This document shows, piece after piece, positions 26,143 through 34,486 of a stretch of DNA of 64,000 nucleotides. The translations under genes and the position numbers were made by a program. The notes under the pieces are model-generated. The model saw only the letters and a program-made list of their open reading frames with translations. It had not been told where the DNA came from and made no database searches. Location of the stretch: the NCBI GenBank assembly GCA_040753795.1, contig JBFMDX010000002.1, forward strand, positions 310,001 to 374,000, written 5' to 3'. Numbering within the stretch: position 1 is the first letter of the stretch; each line of letters starts with the position of its first letter. Source of the stretch: Thermodesulfobacteriota bacterium. GTDB lineage: Bacteria > Desulfobacterota > Desulfobacteria > Desulfobacterales > Desulfosudaceae.

Positions 26143-27309
26143 ATGCAAAGAACGGAAATCGATTATATTCTGACCAGGCTGCTGGATGCCTATGATAACG
26201 TGTCGGATATCAACCTCACGTCAGGCAAGCCGTTTCAAGTGGAAAGCTCCGGGGAACTGATCCACGTGGACATCGGTTACGGCGTCAAGCCCATGACCCC
26301 GTTTCAGACGGAGACTTTCGCGCTGGCCATGATTGACAATGATCGCCGGCTGACGGAGTCGCTGCTGGCTTCCGGTTCATGCGACCTGTCTTATTCGCTT
26401 CCCGGGAAGGCCCGCTTCAGGGTGAACGTTTTTCAGCAGTCAGGCCAGTATTCCATTGTTCTCCGTCGCCTGGAATCAACCATTCCTACCATCGATGCCA
26501 TGAACCTGCCGAAAATTTTTTATGATATCGCCAAGGAAAAAAACGGCATCATTTTTTTTACCGGCGCTACCGGAACCGGTAAGACAACCTCTCTGGCCGC
26601 CATTCTTGATGATATCAACCTGAAAAAATCGGTGCATGTCATTACCCTGGAAGACCCGGTGGAATATCAGCATCCTCACAAGAAGGCCACCTTCAACCAG
26701 AGAGAGATGGGGACGGATTTTGATACCTTCAGCAACGGACTCCGGGCCGCCTTGCGGCAGGCGCCCAAAGTGATCCTGGTGGGTGAAATGCGTGATAAGG
26801 AATCCATCGAAATCGGCCTGAGGGCTGCCGAAACCGGCCACCTCGTGTTCACGACGCTGCATACCGTCGACGCCGGTTCCACCATCAACCGTATTATCGG
26901 TATGTTTGATGTCGATGAAGAACATCAGATCCGGATCCGGTTGTCGGAAACGTTCCGGTGGGCGGTGTGCCAGCGGCTTCTTCCCAAGATCGGCGGCGGC
27001 CGGGTGGCGGCTTTTGAAATTATGGGCACCAACCTTCGTGTCAAAGATGCCATTCTGAACGGCGAAAGCGAGGGGAAAATGTTTTATGACATGGTCACGC
27101 AGGGCAAGCCTTTCGGTATGACGACATTTGATGATTATATCGTGGAGCTTTTTGCCGAGGGACTGATTACCGAAGAAACGGCCCGGACGTATGCGTCCCG
27201 GAAGGGAGTCGTGGGCAGGGGGATTGATTCCGTAAAAAGCGCCCGGGGAGAAAAGACGACGGACCTGGAGCAGCTGACAATGGATAACCTGTATGGGAAA
27301 ACAAAGTAA
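26143..27309 (+). CDS. PilT/PilU-type twitching ATPase
   Basis: A second retraction-type ATPase, 388 residues, diverged from its neighbour. It has GATGTGKTT (Walker A), ITLEDPVEYQHPH, VGEMRDKESIEIGLRAAETGHLVFTTLHT and, in place of the PilT motif, TFRWAVCQRLLP. The C-terminal 40 residues (about 350-388) are a charged extension absent in PilT. Placement after pilT mirrors the pilT-pilU arrangement of other proteobacteria, where PilU works only in concert with PilT. ATG 26143 is preferred to TTG 26137. Confidence 0.9.
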   Translation: MQRTEIDYILTRLLDAYDNVSDINLTSGKPFQVESSGELIHVDIGYGVKPMTPFQTETFALAMIDNDRRLTESLLASGSCDLSYSLPGKARFRVNVFQQSGQYSIVLRRLESTIPTIDAMNLPKIFYDIAKEKNGIIFFTGATGTGKTTSLAAILDDINLKKSVHVITLEDPVEYQHPHKKATFNQREMGTDFDTFSNGLRAALRQAPKVILVGEMRDKESIEIGLRAAETGHLVFTTLHTVDAGSTINRIIGMFDVDEEHQIRIRLSETFRWAVCQRLLPKIGGGRVAAFEIMGTNLRVKDAILNGESEGKMFYDMVTQGKPFGMTTFDDYIVELFAEGLITEETARTYASRKGVVGRGIDSVKSARGEKTTDLEQLTMDNLYGKTK

Positions 27310-27363
27310 ACCATGACTGAGCCCGTTTTATAACGGATAAAACCGAAAGGATGTGAGTGCCCA

Positions 27364-28050
27364 ATGGATATCAGTTGCGAACAATGTGGCGTCAGCTTCA
27401 AGGTCGCGGACGATAAACTGCCGCCGGGCAAAAGCGCGGTGGTGAAGTGCCCCAAATGCAAAAACAGAATTACCGTCAGCGGACCGGCAGAAGATGAACC
27501 GGCCGGCGTACTTTCATCCCGAAACGGGGCGGGGGCCGGTACCGCCTTCGGCTTTGACGAAAGGCCGGATGAGAGCCAGTATAACGCCTCGGAAAAACCT
27601 TTTGATTTTATCGAGGAAGAGGGGGAAACCGCTCTGATATGCGAGTCTGACAGCGCCATTAAGGGCAAGATAAAGCAGGTTCTGGATTTTATGGAATACC
27701 ATATTTCCGAAACCGACGACACCCGGGATGCGCTGAAGAAAATGCGTTATCACAATTATCATCTGATTGTTATCAATGAGTCTTTTTCCTCGCGATCACC
27801 CGATTCCAACGGTGTGCTGATCTATCTGGAAAGACTGAAAATGAAATCCCGCCGGGGGACCTTTGTGGTGCTCCTGACCAAGCGGTTTAAAACCATGGAT
27901 GCCATGACCGCTTTTGAAAAAAGCGTTGAGCTGATTATCAATCTGAATGATATAAATCATTTTGAAAAAATACTGAAGAGAGCCCTGGCGGATCACGAGC
28001 AGTTTTATCGAATTTACAGGGAAGAACAGAAGTCTCTGGGTATTGTATAA
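27364..28050 (+). CDS. Zinc-ribbon (MJ0042) protein with receiver-like domain
   Basis: A 228-residue protein in two parts. Residues 1-40 are an MJ0042-type zinc ribbon (CEQC, then CPKC, with KLPPGKSAVVKC between). After a low-complexity linker, residues about 85-215 form a response-regulator-like fold (ALICESDSA, HLIVINESF, GTFVVLLTKRF, VELIINLND), but the phospho-acceptor is not obvious and the usual lysine is unconvincing, so it may be a pseudo-receiver. Similar zinc-ribbon/receiver proteins occur beside pilus and gliding genes in Deltaproteobacteria, and here it follows the two PilT genes, suggesting a role in twitching control. This is inference. Confidence 0.75.
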   Translation: MDISCEQCGVSFKVADDKLPPGKSAVVKCPKCKNRITVSGPAEDEPAGVLSSRNGAGAGTAFGFDERPDESQYNASEKPFDFIEEEGETALICESDSAIKGKIKQVLDFMEYHISETDDTRDALKKMRYHNYHLIVINESFSSRSPDSNGVLIYLERLKMKSRRGTFVVLLTKRFKTMDAMTAFEKSVELIINLNDINHFEKILKRALADHEQFYRIYREEQKSLGIV

Positions 28051-28054
28051 AACC

Positions 28055-28243
28055 ATGCCGAAACGGCCGAATGTTGACATGTCAGACCCCCTGCGGCCCC
28101 GTTATACCTGCAAAGAATACCGTGAAGAGATGACGCTGCTGAACCTGCAGCGGCGGTTATATCAGGGCGACTTGTCCGAAGAAGAAGAGACCCGGCTCAA
28201 GGAGTCCATTGGGCGCCTGAAGCGTGAAATGGGTATGGAGTGA
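28055..28243 (+). CDS. Small conserved hypothetical protein
   Basis: A 62-residue (or 54 from ATG 28079) protein, mostly charged helices: YTCKEYREEMTLLNLQRRL, then LSEEEETRLKESIGRLKREMG. The pattern resembles a small family seen in Desulfobacterota, of unknown function. The start overlaps nothing but lies 4 bases after the zinc-ribbon gene, so it is probably the last gene of the pilT transcript. No ribosome site is convincing for either start. It ends 10 bases before the convergent coaX stop. Confidence 0.6.
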   Translation: MPKRPNVDMSDPLRPRYTCKEYREEMTLLNLQRRLYQGDLSEEEETRLKESIGRLKREMGME

Positions 28244-28253
28244 ACCTGTTTCG

Positions 28254-29018
28254 TCAGGCGGATGTGCCGATGATCCGCAAACCTTCCAGGGTCAGATTCG
28301 GCTCGACGGATTCAATGGTTTCGGAAATGTCGGCGATCAGGGCCGACAGGCCGCCGGTGGCGATGACCTTCCAGTTTTTGTTTTCCTGCGTTTTTATTCG
28401 TTTGACCACCCCGTCTACCAGTCCGGCAAATCCGTAAATAATTCCGGATTTGATACTGCCTTCCGTGTTACGGCCGATCAGGGACTCCGGAGGCGTTAAT
28501 AGATCCACCCGGGGCAGTTTGGAAGCCCGCTGAAAAAGCGCGTCAGCCGCGATGGCGATCCCGGGCGCGATGATGCCGCCGGTGTAGACGCCTGCCGCCG
28601 AGATCAGATCAAAAGTAATGGCGGTTCCGAAGTCAATCACGATGAGGTCGCATTTATATTTATGGTAGGCCGCCACGGCGTTGACGATCCGGTCGGCCCC
28701 GATCTCCGAGGGGTTGTGGTAACAAATGGTGATACCGGTGGCTGTGGACGCGTCTATCCAGCGGGGAGCCGTGGTCAGATATTTCCCGCAGAAGGAGGCA
28801 TAGGCCCGGTCGACCGGCGGCACCACCGAGGCGATGACGGTTTTGTCGACCGCGTCCATGCGCTGGCCCGCGCCGGCAAACAGGTGAGAGATGACGACGC
28901 CGAGTTCGTCGGCCGTGACTTCTCTTTCGGTACGGATCCTCCAGTCACAGATCAGCTCTTCGCCCTTGAACAGTCCGATGACGGTATTGGTATTGCCGAT
29001 ATCAATGACAAGCAGCAC
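28254..29018 (-). CDS. coaX: Type III pantothenate kinase
   Basis: CoaX phosphorylates pantothenate in coenzyme A synthesis. The 254 residues carry the ASKHA motifs: DIGNTNTVIGLF at the N-terminus (phosphate 1), PEIGADRIVN-type segment seen as PSEIGADRIVNAVAAY, IDFGTAITFD (phosphate 2) and GGIIAPGI. Type III kinases are insensitive to CoA feedback. It lies downstream of folP on the minus strand with about 30 bases between them. A birA-like gene, its usual partner, is not present. Confidence 0.95.
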   Translation of the reverse strand: MLLVIDIGNTNTVIGLFKGEELICDWRIRTEREVTADELGVVISHLFAGAGQRMDAVDKTVIASVVPPVDRAYASFCGKYLTTAPRWIDASTATGITICYHNPSEIGADRIVNAVAAYHKYKCDLIVIDFGTAITFDLISAAGVYTGGIIAPGIAIAADALFQRASKLPRVDLLTPPESLIGRNTEGSIKSGIIYGFAGLVDGVVKRIKTQENKNWKVIATGGLSALIADISETIESVEPNLTLEGLRIIGTSA

Positions 29019-29047
29019 AAATTTCTCCTTGGTGTTATGGGAGTTGA

Positions 29048-29920
29048 TTAATCGTGAGCATTTTTGATCGCATCCGTTATCCTGGCCGTAATCACAGCCT
29101 CGGCCACGTCATGTACTCTGACAATATTTGCTCCTCCCAGTATGGCCGCGGCAATGGTGGCTTGAGTGCCCGTTATTACGGCGGGCATGTCGGGAGGAAG
29201 ATCTTTTTCGGGATGACCGGTGATGGTCTTTCTGATAAACGCTTTGCGGGAGGTGCCGATCACTACCGGTAGCCCGAGGGATCTAAAGCGGAAAAGATTT
29301 TTTATCAATGTCAGATTATGCGCGGCGGTTTTGCCAAAACCGATGCCGGGGTCTACGAAAATTTTTGAAGATGATATCCCCTGCTTCTCTGCTATGCCTG
29401 ACGCCGATTGCAAGAAATTGATGACCTCTCCGGTAACATCCTGATAGGACGGCGACTGCTGCATGATTTTGGGAGTGCCCTGCATATGCATCAGGATGAT
29501 GGGGACGCCGGCATCTGCCGCCAGCGGGGCCATTTTGGGGTCACCGCGCAACGCGCTGATATCATTAATGATGCAGGCCCCTGCCGTCAGAGCGGCTTCC
29601 GCTACGGCAGCCTTGGTGGTATCGATGGATATGGGGATGTCTGTTTCCCGGACAATTTCCCTGATAATCGGGGCGGTCCGATTGATTTCTTCGGCCGCCG
29701 GTATCGGATCGGAGAAGGGTCGGGTTGATTCGCCGCCGATGTCAATCAGGTCGGCTCCGTCGGCGATCATTTGCCGGGCGTGGGCGATGGCGTCGGTGAA
29801 TTTTTCAAATTTTCCGCCGTCCGAAAACGAGTCGGGCGTGATATTCAGCACCCCCATAATCAGGGTGCGTCCGCCCAGCACGAGGGAATGATTACCCCAG
29901 GAAAGTGTGTATGGTTTCAT
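29048..29920 (-). CDS. folP: Dihydropteroate synthase
   Basis: FolP condenses p-aminobenzoate with hydroxymethyldihydropterin pyrophosphate in folate synthesis. Of 290 residues, the signature GVLNITPDSFSDGG is near residue 23, and GADLIDIGGESTRP, INDISAL, LMHMQGTP, DPGIGFGKT and GTSRKAFI follow in order. Start ATG 29920 leaves 7 bases after ftsH; a longer frame to 29980 would overlap ftsH. The ftsH-folP-coaX order on one strand suggests one operon; ftsH-folP adjacency is known from E. coli. Confidence 0.95.
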   Translation of the reverse strand: MKPYTLSWGNHSLVLGGRTLIMGVLNITPDSFSDGGKFEKFTDAIAHARQMIADGADLIDIGGESTRPFSDPIPAAEEINRTAPIIREIVRETDIPISIDTTKAAVAEAALTAGACIINDISALRGDPKMAPLAADAGVPIILMHMQGTPKIMQQSPSYQDVTGEVINFLQSASGIAEKQGISSSKIFVDPGIGFGKTAAHNLTLIKNLFRFRSLGLPVVIGTSRKAFIRKTITGHPEKDLPPDMPAVITGTQATIAAAILGGANIVRVHDVAEAVITARITDAIKNAHD

Positions 29921-29927
29921 GCGCGAT

Positions 29928-31832
29928 TTATTCGGGGGGTGTTTCCGTTTTTTCTGGTGAGGTCGGCGCTCCAGGGACAACGGCGGGCGTGTTCCCGGCG
30001 ACGGGGGGCGCGTCGGTACCGGGGGCGGAAAGATGAATGCCGGGCCTCATGGTTCGGATCAGGTCATCCAGTTCGGGCCCCAGAATCGTTTCCTTTTCCA
30101 AGAGCAGATCCGACAGTTTATGGAGAATATCTATACTGCTGTTCAGAATTTCTTTGGCTTTGGCATAGCTTTTCTTAATGAGAAGGACGATTTCCTCGTC
30201 GATCTTCTGAGCAGTCGCTTCCGAGTAGTCCCGGTGCTGGACAATTTCCCTGCCGAGAAAAATCTGTTCGTCGCTGTTGGCATATGACAGCAACCCCAGA
30301 TTCTCGCTCATCCCCCAGTTGCGCACCATTTTCTGGGCCAGTTCAGTCGCCTGCTTGATATCGGCTGCCGCGCCGGTGCTGATGCGGTTGAAAACAATCT
30401 CCTCGGCAGCCCTTCCGCCGAAGGAAATGGCCAGATCATTTTCCAGCTGGTCCTTGAATTTAAAGTCTCGTTCTTCAGGCAAAAACCAGGTTATGCCGCC
30501 CGCTCTCCCTCTGGGAATAATGGTAATTTTGTTGACCGCGTCCGTATCCGGCAGCATTCGTGCCACCAGAGCGTGTCCGCTTTCATGGTAGGCGGTGATT
30601 TTCCTGTCTTCCTCCCGGATGACCTTTGATTTTCTTTCCAGCCCCATGTACACCTTGTCCTTGGCGTCTTCAAAATCTTTCATAAAGACTTTTTCCTGAT
30701 TCCGCTTGGCGGCATACAGGGCGGCTTCATTCACCAGGTTCTCCAGGTCGGCCCCGGAGAACCCGGGTGTCCCTTTGGCCAGGTTGGTAATGCTAACATC
30801 GGGGGCCGCAGGGATTTTGTTGATGTAGACGGAGAGAATGGCCTGACGTCCCTGAATGTCCGGCAGCGGCACGACGACCTGGCGGTCAAACCGACCGGGA
30901 CGAAGGAGGGCCGGGTCAAGCACGTCAGGGCGGTTGGTGGAGGAAACCAGGATGACGCCTTCGTTAGATTCAAAGCCGTCCATTTCCACCAGCAACTGGT
31001 TCAGGGTCTGTTCTCTTTCATCATGTCCGCCGCCCAGGCCCGCCCCCCGGTGGCGTCCGACAGCGTCGATTTCATCGATATAAATGATGCAGGGGGCATT
31101 TTTCTTCCCTTGGACGAAAAGGTCCCTGACGCGTGAGGCACCGACGCCAACAAACATTTCCACAAAATCAGACCCGCTGATGCTGAAGAAAGGCACACCC
31201 GCTTCGCCGGCGATCGCCCGGGCGAGAAGGGTTTTCCCTGTCCCGGGGGGGCCGACCAGGAGGACGCCTTTTGGTATCCGGCCGCCAAGGCGGGTAAACT
31301 TTTGCGGATCTCTTAAAAACTCAATTATTTCTCCTACCTCTTCTTTTACCTCGTCGATTCCCGCCACATCGTTAAAGGTAACCTTGTTGGCCTCGTCGGT
31401 GAGCAGCCGGGCCCGGCTTTTACCGAAGGACAGAGCTTTTCCACCCCCGGCCTGCATCTGCCGCATGAAATAAATCCAGATGCCGATCAGCAGAATCATC
31501 GGCAGCCATGAAATCAGGGCCGACATGAGCCAGTGCGCTTCCGCGGGGGGTTTGGCTTCAATGGCGATTTCCTTGTTCCGCAATATTTTAATCAACTCGT
31601 CATCTTCCGGGACATATACCGTGAACTGTTCGCCGGTGACGGTGGTGGCAAAAAGATTTCGGCCCTGGATCACGACTTTGGTGATGCTGTCGCTATCAAC
31701 ACGGGAAAGAAACTCGGTGTAAGAAATCGGTATTTCTCTTGAATGCTGTTGATTAAAGATATTATAAAGCATGACCATCATGAGTATAATGACAAGCCAT
31801 AAGGCCATATTTTTTGTAAACTGGTTGTTCAA
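29928..31832 (-). CDS. ftsH: ATP-dependent zinc metalloprotease FtsH
   Basis: Membrane-anchored AAA+ protease, 634 residues. Two membrane helices (about 8-25 and 107-127) flank a periplasmic domain. The AAA module has GPPGTGKT (Walker A), IYIDEID (Walker B) and the SRH with RPGRFDRQV; the protease has HESGH (zinc HExxH) near residue 415. The C-terminal tail beyond 605 is Pro/Ala/Thr-rich. It degrades membrane and short-lived regulatory proteins. HflK and HflC, its modulators, are at 43.8-45.8 kb rather than adjacent. Heads the ftsH-folP-coaX run. Confidence 0.97.
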   Translation of the reverse strand: MNNQFTKNMALWLVIILMMVMLYNIFNQQHSREIPISYTEFLSRVDSDSITKVVIQGRNLFATTVTGEQFTVYVPEDDELIKILRNKEIAIEAKPPAEAHWLMSALISWLPMILLIGIWIYFMRQMQAGGGKALSFGKSRARLLTDEANKVTFNDVAGIDEVKEEVGEIIEFLRDPQKFTRLGGRIPKGVLLVGPPGTGKTLLARAIAGEAGVPFFSISGSDFVEMFVGVGASRVRDLFVQGKKNAPCIIYIDEIDAVGRHRGAGLGGGHDEREQTLNQLLVEMDGFESNEGVILVSSTNRPDVLDPALLRPGRFDRQVVVPLPDIQGRQAILSVYINKIPAAPDVSITNLAKGTPGFSGADLENLVNEAALYAAKRNQEKVFMKDFEDAKDKVYMGLERKSKVIREEDRKITAYHESGHALVARMLPDTDAVNKITIIPRGRAGGITWFLPEERDFKFKDQLENDLAISFGGRAAEEIVFNRISTGAAADIKQATELAQKMVRNWGMSENLGLLSYANSDEQIFLGREIVQHRDYSEATAQKIDEEIVLLIKKSYAKAKEILNSSIDILHKLSDLLLEKETILGPELDDLIRTMRPGIHLSAPGTDAPPVAGNTPAVVPGAPTSPEKTETPPE

Positions 31833-32012
31833 ACAAAACTCCTTTCTGATGAGGGGTTCGGAGCGCTGGCAGCGTTATGATTATTTATGTAAAATATAAC
31901 CCGTGTCTTTGAAAAGGCAAGGAAAAACCAATGGACGAGGCCGGGTTAAGTTGATATTATTATTCTGATATGCTTTTTAAGGTTAAAATCAAGGATATGG
32001 ATCATATTTTTC

Positions 32013-32042
32013 TTGCTTTTATTCCCGTATATCCATTATATT
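32013..32042 (+). promoter_or_regulatory. Possible promoter of the infC operon
   Basis: TTGCTT (32013-32018), 18-base spacer, TATATT (32037-32042), about 85 bases before the infC start in an AT-rich divergent region (31833-32128). Only the -10 box is good. The downstream leader holds GGGAGGGA followed by a six-codon frame (32084-32104, MPSFTG), in the same frame as infC. Confidence 0.4.
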
Positions 32043-32128
32043 AAAAAATTTAAGTAATACAGTGGATCAGGGAGGGAAGAAAAATGCCCTCGTTCACAGG
32101 ATGAAATTGGAAATATAAGGAGGCTGGC

Positions 32129-32650
32129 ATAGCTAAAACAAAACAGCAACGAATAAACGTCAATGTAGACATCAAGGCAAAGGAAGTCCGGGTTATCAAC
32201 GCGGAAGGGCAGCAGTTGGGCATTTTATCCATACAGAAAGCGCTGGCTGAAGCTGTTGCGGCCGGACTGGATCTGGTGGAAGTTTCTCCTAATGTCGATC
32301 CGCCTGTCTGTAAGATTATGGATTACGGGCGATTTAAGTATGAACAGGCCAAAAAGCAACAGGAAGCCAAGAAAAAGCAAGTGGTCGTTCATCTGAAAGA
32401 GGTGAAGGTCAGCCCGAAAACCGATCCCCACGATCTGGAAACAAAGATCCGGTCGATCCGGCGTTTTCTGGAGAGAAAAGACAAGGTGAAGGTCAGTGTC
32501 TTTTTCCGGGGAAGGGAAATATCCTTGTCGGAAAAAGGGGAAGCGTTGCTGGAACGGATAGCCAAAGAAGCGGAAGATATTTCAAGTATCGAATTTGCGC
32601 CAAAATTTGAGGGGCGCCAGCTCTTTATGATACTGGCCCCGAAGCCGTGA
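32129..32650 (+). CDS. infC: Translation initiation factor IF-3, AUA start
   Basis: IF-3, 173 residues if started at ATA 32129. No ATG, GTG or TTG exists in frame between the stop at 32102-32104 and TTG 32216, yet codons from 32129 encode the conserved IF-3 N-terminus (QQRINVNVDIKAKEVRVI). AAGGAGG sits five bases before the ATA, an ideal ribosome site. Starting at 32216 would cut away 29 residues of the N-domain. Both IF-3 domains are complete: MDYGRFKYEQAKKQQ linker, KVSPKTDPHDLETK, EFAPKFEGRQ. Rare AUU/AUC/AUA starts in infC let IF-3 repress its own mRNA, so the same control is likely here. Confidence 0.92.
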   Translation: MAKTKQQRINVNVDIKAKEVRVINAEGQQLGILSIQKALAEAVAAGLDLVEVSPNVDPPVCKIMDYGRFKYEQAKKQQEAKKKQVVVHLKEVKVSPKTDPHDLETKIRSIRRFLERKDKVKVSVFFRGREISLSEKGEALLERIAKEAEDISSIEFAPKFEGRQLFMILAPKP

Positions 32651-32678
32651 GTGCTTTTGTCTTTGTAGTGATAAGACG

Positions 32679-32703
32679 ACCGGTCGATGAGTCGACGGCC
32701 GGT
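32679..32703 (+). promoter_or_regulatory. Hairpin between infC and rpmI
   Basis: ACCGG-TCGA, loop TGAG, TCGA, bulge CGG, CCGGT. The position between infC and rpmI is where L20 binds to repress rpmI-rplT in E. coli, so an autoregulatory site is possible; it lacks a T-run and is not a terminator. Confidence 0.4.
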
Positions 32704-32764
32704 TGGCTTTACCCAACAGCCGGTAAGTTTTAGAAAATAAGATTCAGATAAAAGGAGTGACATA

Positions 32765-32962
32765 ATGCCAAAAATTAAAACCAATCGGGCCGCTGCCAAA
32801 CGGTTCAAACGGACCAAGAGCGGTAAATTTGTTTATTCCAAGTCATATGGCAGCCATATACTGACCAAGAAGACGCGGAAGCGGAAGCGGTCGTTGAGAA
32901 AATCAGGAATATTGGACGGGATCAACACCAAGACATTGAAAAGACTGTTGCCGGGAATGTAG
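32765..32962 (+). CDS. rpmI: Ribosomal protein bL35
   Basis: A 65-residue basic protein of the large subunit. It begins [14 protein letters not shown] and contains the [17 protein letters not shown] segment characteristic of bL35. AAGGAGTG precedes the ATG. It sits in the universal infC-rpmI-rplT order and is probably co-regulated by L20. Length is normal and there is nothing unusual in sequence. Confidence 0.97.
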   Translation: MPKIKTNRAAAKRFKRTKSGKFVYSKSYGSHILTKKTRKRKRSLRKSGILDGINTKTLKRLLPGM

Positions 32963-32999
32963 TCAACCGGTTACAGTCGTCTGAAGATGGAGGTTTATT

Positions 33000-33350
33000 A
33001 TGCGAGTCAAAAGGGGTTTCAAAGCAAGGAAGCGAAGGAAAAAAGTTTTAAAACTGGCCAAAGGGTTTCGCGGCGGGCACAGCAAGCTCTTCCGGACAGC
33101 AGCCACCACGGTTGACCGGGCGCTGGCCTTTGCCTATCGGGATCGCCGACAGCGCAAGCGGGATTTCCGGCGTATCTGGATAGCCCGGATCAACGCCGCT
33201 GTCCGTATGAATAATTTAACCTACAGCCGGTTTATGCACGGGCTTAAAAAAGCGGGCGTGGAACTGGATCGCAAGGTGCTGGCCGAATTGGCAATATCGG
33301 ATCCTTCGGGCTTCGCCAGGGTCGCTGGCCTGGCAGCCGAAAATGCCTGA
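33000..33350 (+). CDS. rplT: Ribosomal protein bL20
   Basis: A 116-residue 23S rRNA-binding protein needed early in 50S assembly. Conserved parts are the basic N-terminal tail [31 protein letters not shown], the [15 protein letters not shown] segment and [25 protein letters not shown] occurs upstream of the ATG. In E. coli it also represses the rpmI-rplT mRNA. A gap of 130 bases follows before pheS with no clear terminator. Confidence 0.97.
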   Translation: MRVKRGFKARKRRKKVLKLAKGFRGGHSKLFRTAATTVDRALAFAYRDRRQRKRDFRRIWIARINAAVRMNNLTYSRFMHGLKKAGVELDRKVLAELAISDPSGFARVAGLAAENA

Positions 33351-33480
33351 TCCGGTTTTTGCCGGAACAATATTTTAAAGCAGGATAACCGCCGGGGCGA
33401 TCAATCGAAGTGATGCCCCGGTGCGCTATTAATGGACCGGATAAAATCGACTTTGCGTCGGCAAACGGGCATGGCAACAA

Positions 33481-34485
33481 GTGACAGAATCAATTGATGA
33501 GATAAAAGCGAGGGCCCTGGGGGAAATCGCGGCCGCTGTCGACGGGGAAGACCTCGAAGCGATATCCGTGAAGTATCTGGGCAGAAAAGGAGAGGTGACA
33601 CGGTTTTTGCGCAATATTTCCGAGTTGCCTCCGGAAGAACGACCGTTGGCCGGTCAGCAGGCCAACGAGGTCAAAATTTTCTTAAAGGAACGGATAGCGG
33701 CTGCCCAGGTCGCGCTGACGTCGGGCAGAGAAGCCGCCGGCGGGATTGACGTGTCGCTGCCCGGACGGTGTTTCGACCGGGGGACGATTCATCCCATTAC
33801 CCGCATTACCCGACAGATTTGTGATATCTTCGGCAGAATGGGGTTTGATATTGCCGAAGGGCCGGAAATCGAATCCGACTATTACAACTTTGAAGCGCTG
33901 AATATTCCCAAGCATCATCCCGCCCGGGATATGCAGGACACCTTCTATATTTCCGAGAATATCGTTTTAAGAACCCATACATCCCCGTCCCAGCCCCGGG
34001 TGATGGAGAGGCAGTCTCCCCCTGTCCGTATTATCGCTCCCGGCAAGGTCTATCGCTGCGATTCGGACGTGACCCACACGCCCATGTTTCACCAGGTTGA
34101 GGGATTGATGGTCGACAGAAACGTGTCCTTCGGTGATCTGAAGGGGACGCTGACGGCTTTTATCCATAAGATGTTCAATCCTGAGACCACCCTGCGGTTT
34201 CGCCCCAGCTATTTCCCTTTTACCGAGCCAAGCGCTGAAGTCGATATCCGTTGCGTGGCCTGCCGGGGAGCCGGTTGCCGGATATGTTCCTATTCCGGAT
34301 GGCTGGAAATTCTCGGCGCCGGCATGGTCCACCCGGCGGTGTTTGAAAATGTCGGGTACGATACCAGCGTCTATTCCGGCTTTGCCTTCGGCATGGGGGT
34401 TGAACGCATTGCCATGCTGAAATACAACATCGATGATACCCGGAAATTTTTTGAAAACGATATCAGGTTTTTAAGGCAGTTTTGA
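33481..34485 (+). CDS. pheS: Phenylalanyl-tRNA synthetase alpha chain, GTG start
   Basis: PheS, 334 residues, catalytic subunit of the (alpha-beta)2 enzyme. N-terminal coiled coil (about 1-90), then class II motifs: motif 1 near HPITRITRQICDIFGRMGF, motif 2 around FHQVEGLMVDR and motif 3 GFAFGMGVERIAMLKY; the Phe pocket lies in the MQDTFY and HTSP.Q segments. GTG 33481 is the only reasonable start and lacks a strong ribosome site. pheT begins one base after the stop, so the subunits are translationally coupled. Confidence 0.96.
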   Translation: MTESIDEIKARALGEIAAAVDGEDLEAISVKYLGRKGEVTRFLRNISELPPEERPLAGQQANEVKIFLKERIAAAQVALTSGREAAGGIDVSLPGRCFDRGTIHPITRITRQICDIFGRMGFDIAEGPEIESDYYNFEALNIPKHHPARDMQDTFYISENIVLRTHTSPSQPRVMERQSPPVRIIAPGKVYRCDSDVTHTPMFHQVEGLMVDRNVSFGDLKGTLTAFIHKMFNPETTLRFRPSYFPFTEPSAEVDIRCVACRGAGCRICSYSGWLEILGAGMVHPAVFENVGYDTSVYSGFAFGMGVERIAMLKYNIDDTRKFFENDIRFLRQF

Positions 34486-34486
34486 T

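Noticed and set aside
32102-32104. TGA in the infC leader read as selenocysteine to make a longer IF-3
   Set aside because: The extension has no family similarity, and AAGGAGG lies correctly before the ATA.
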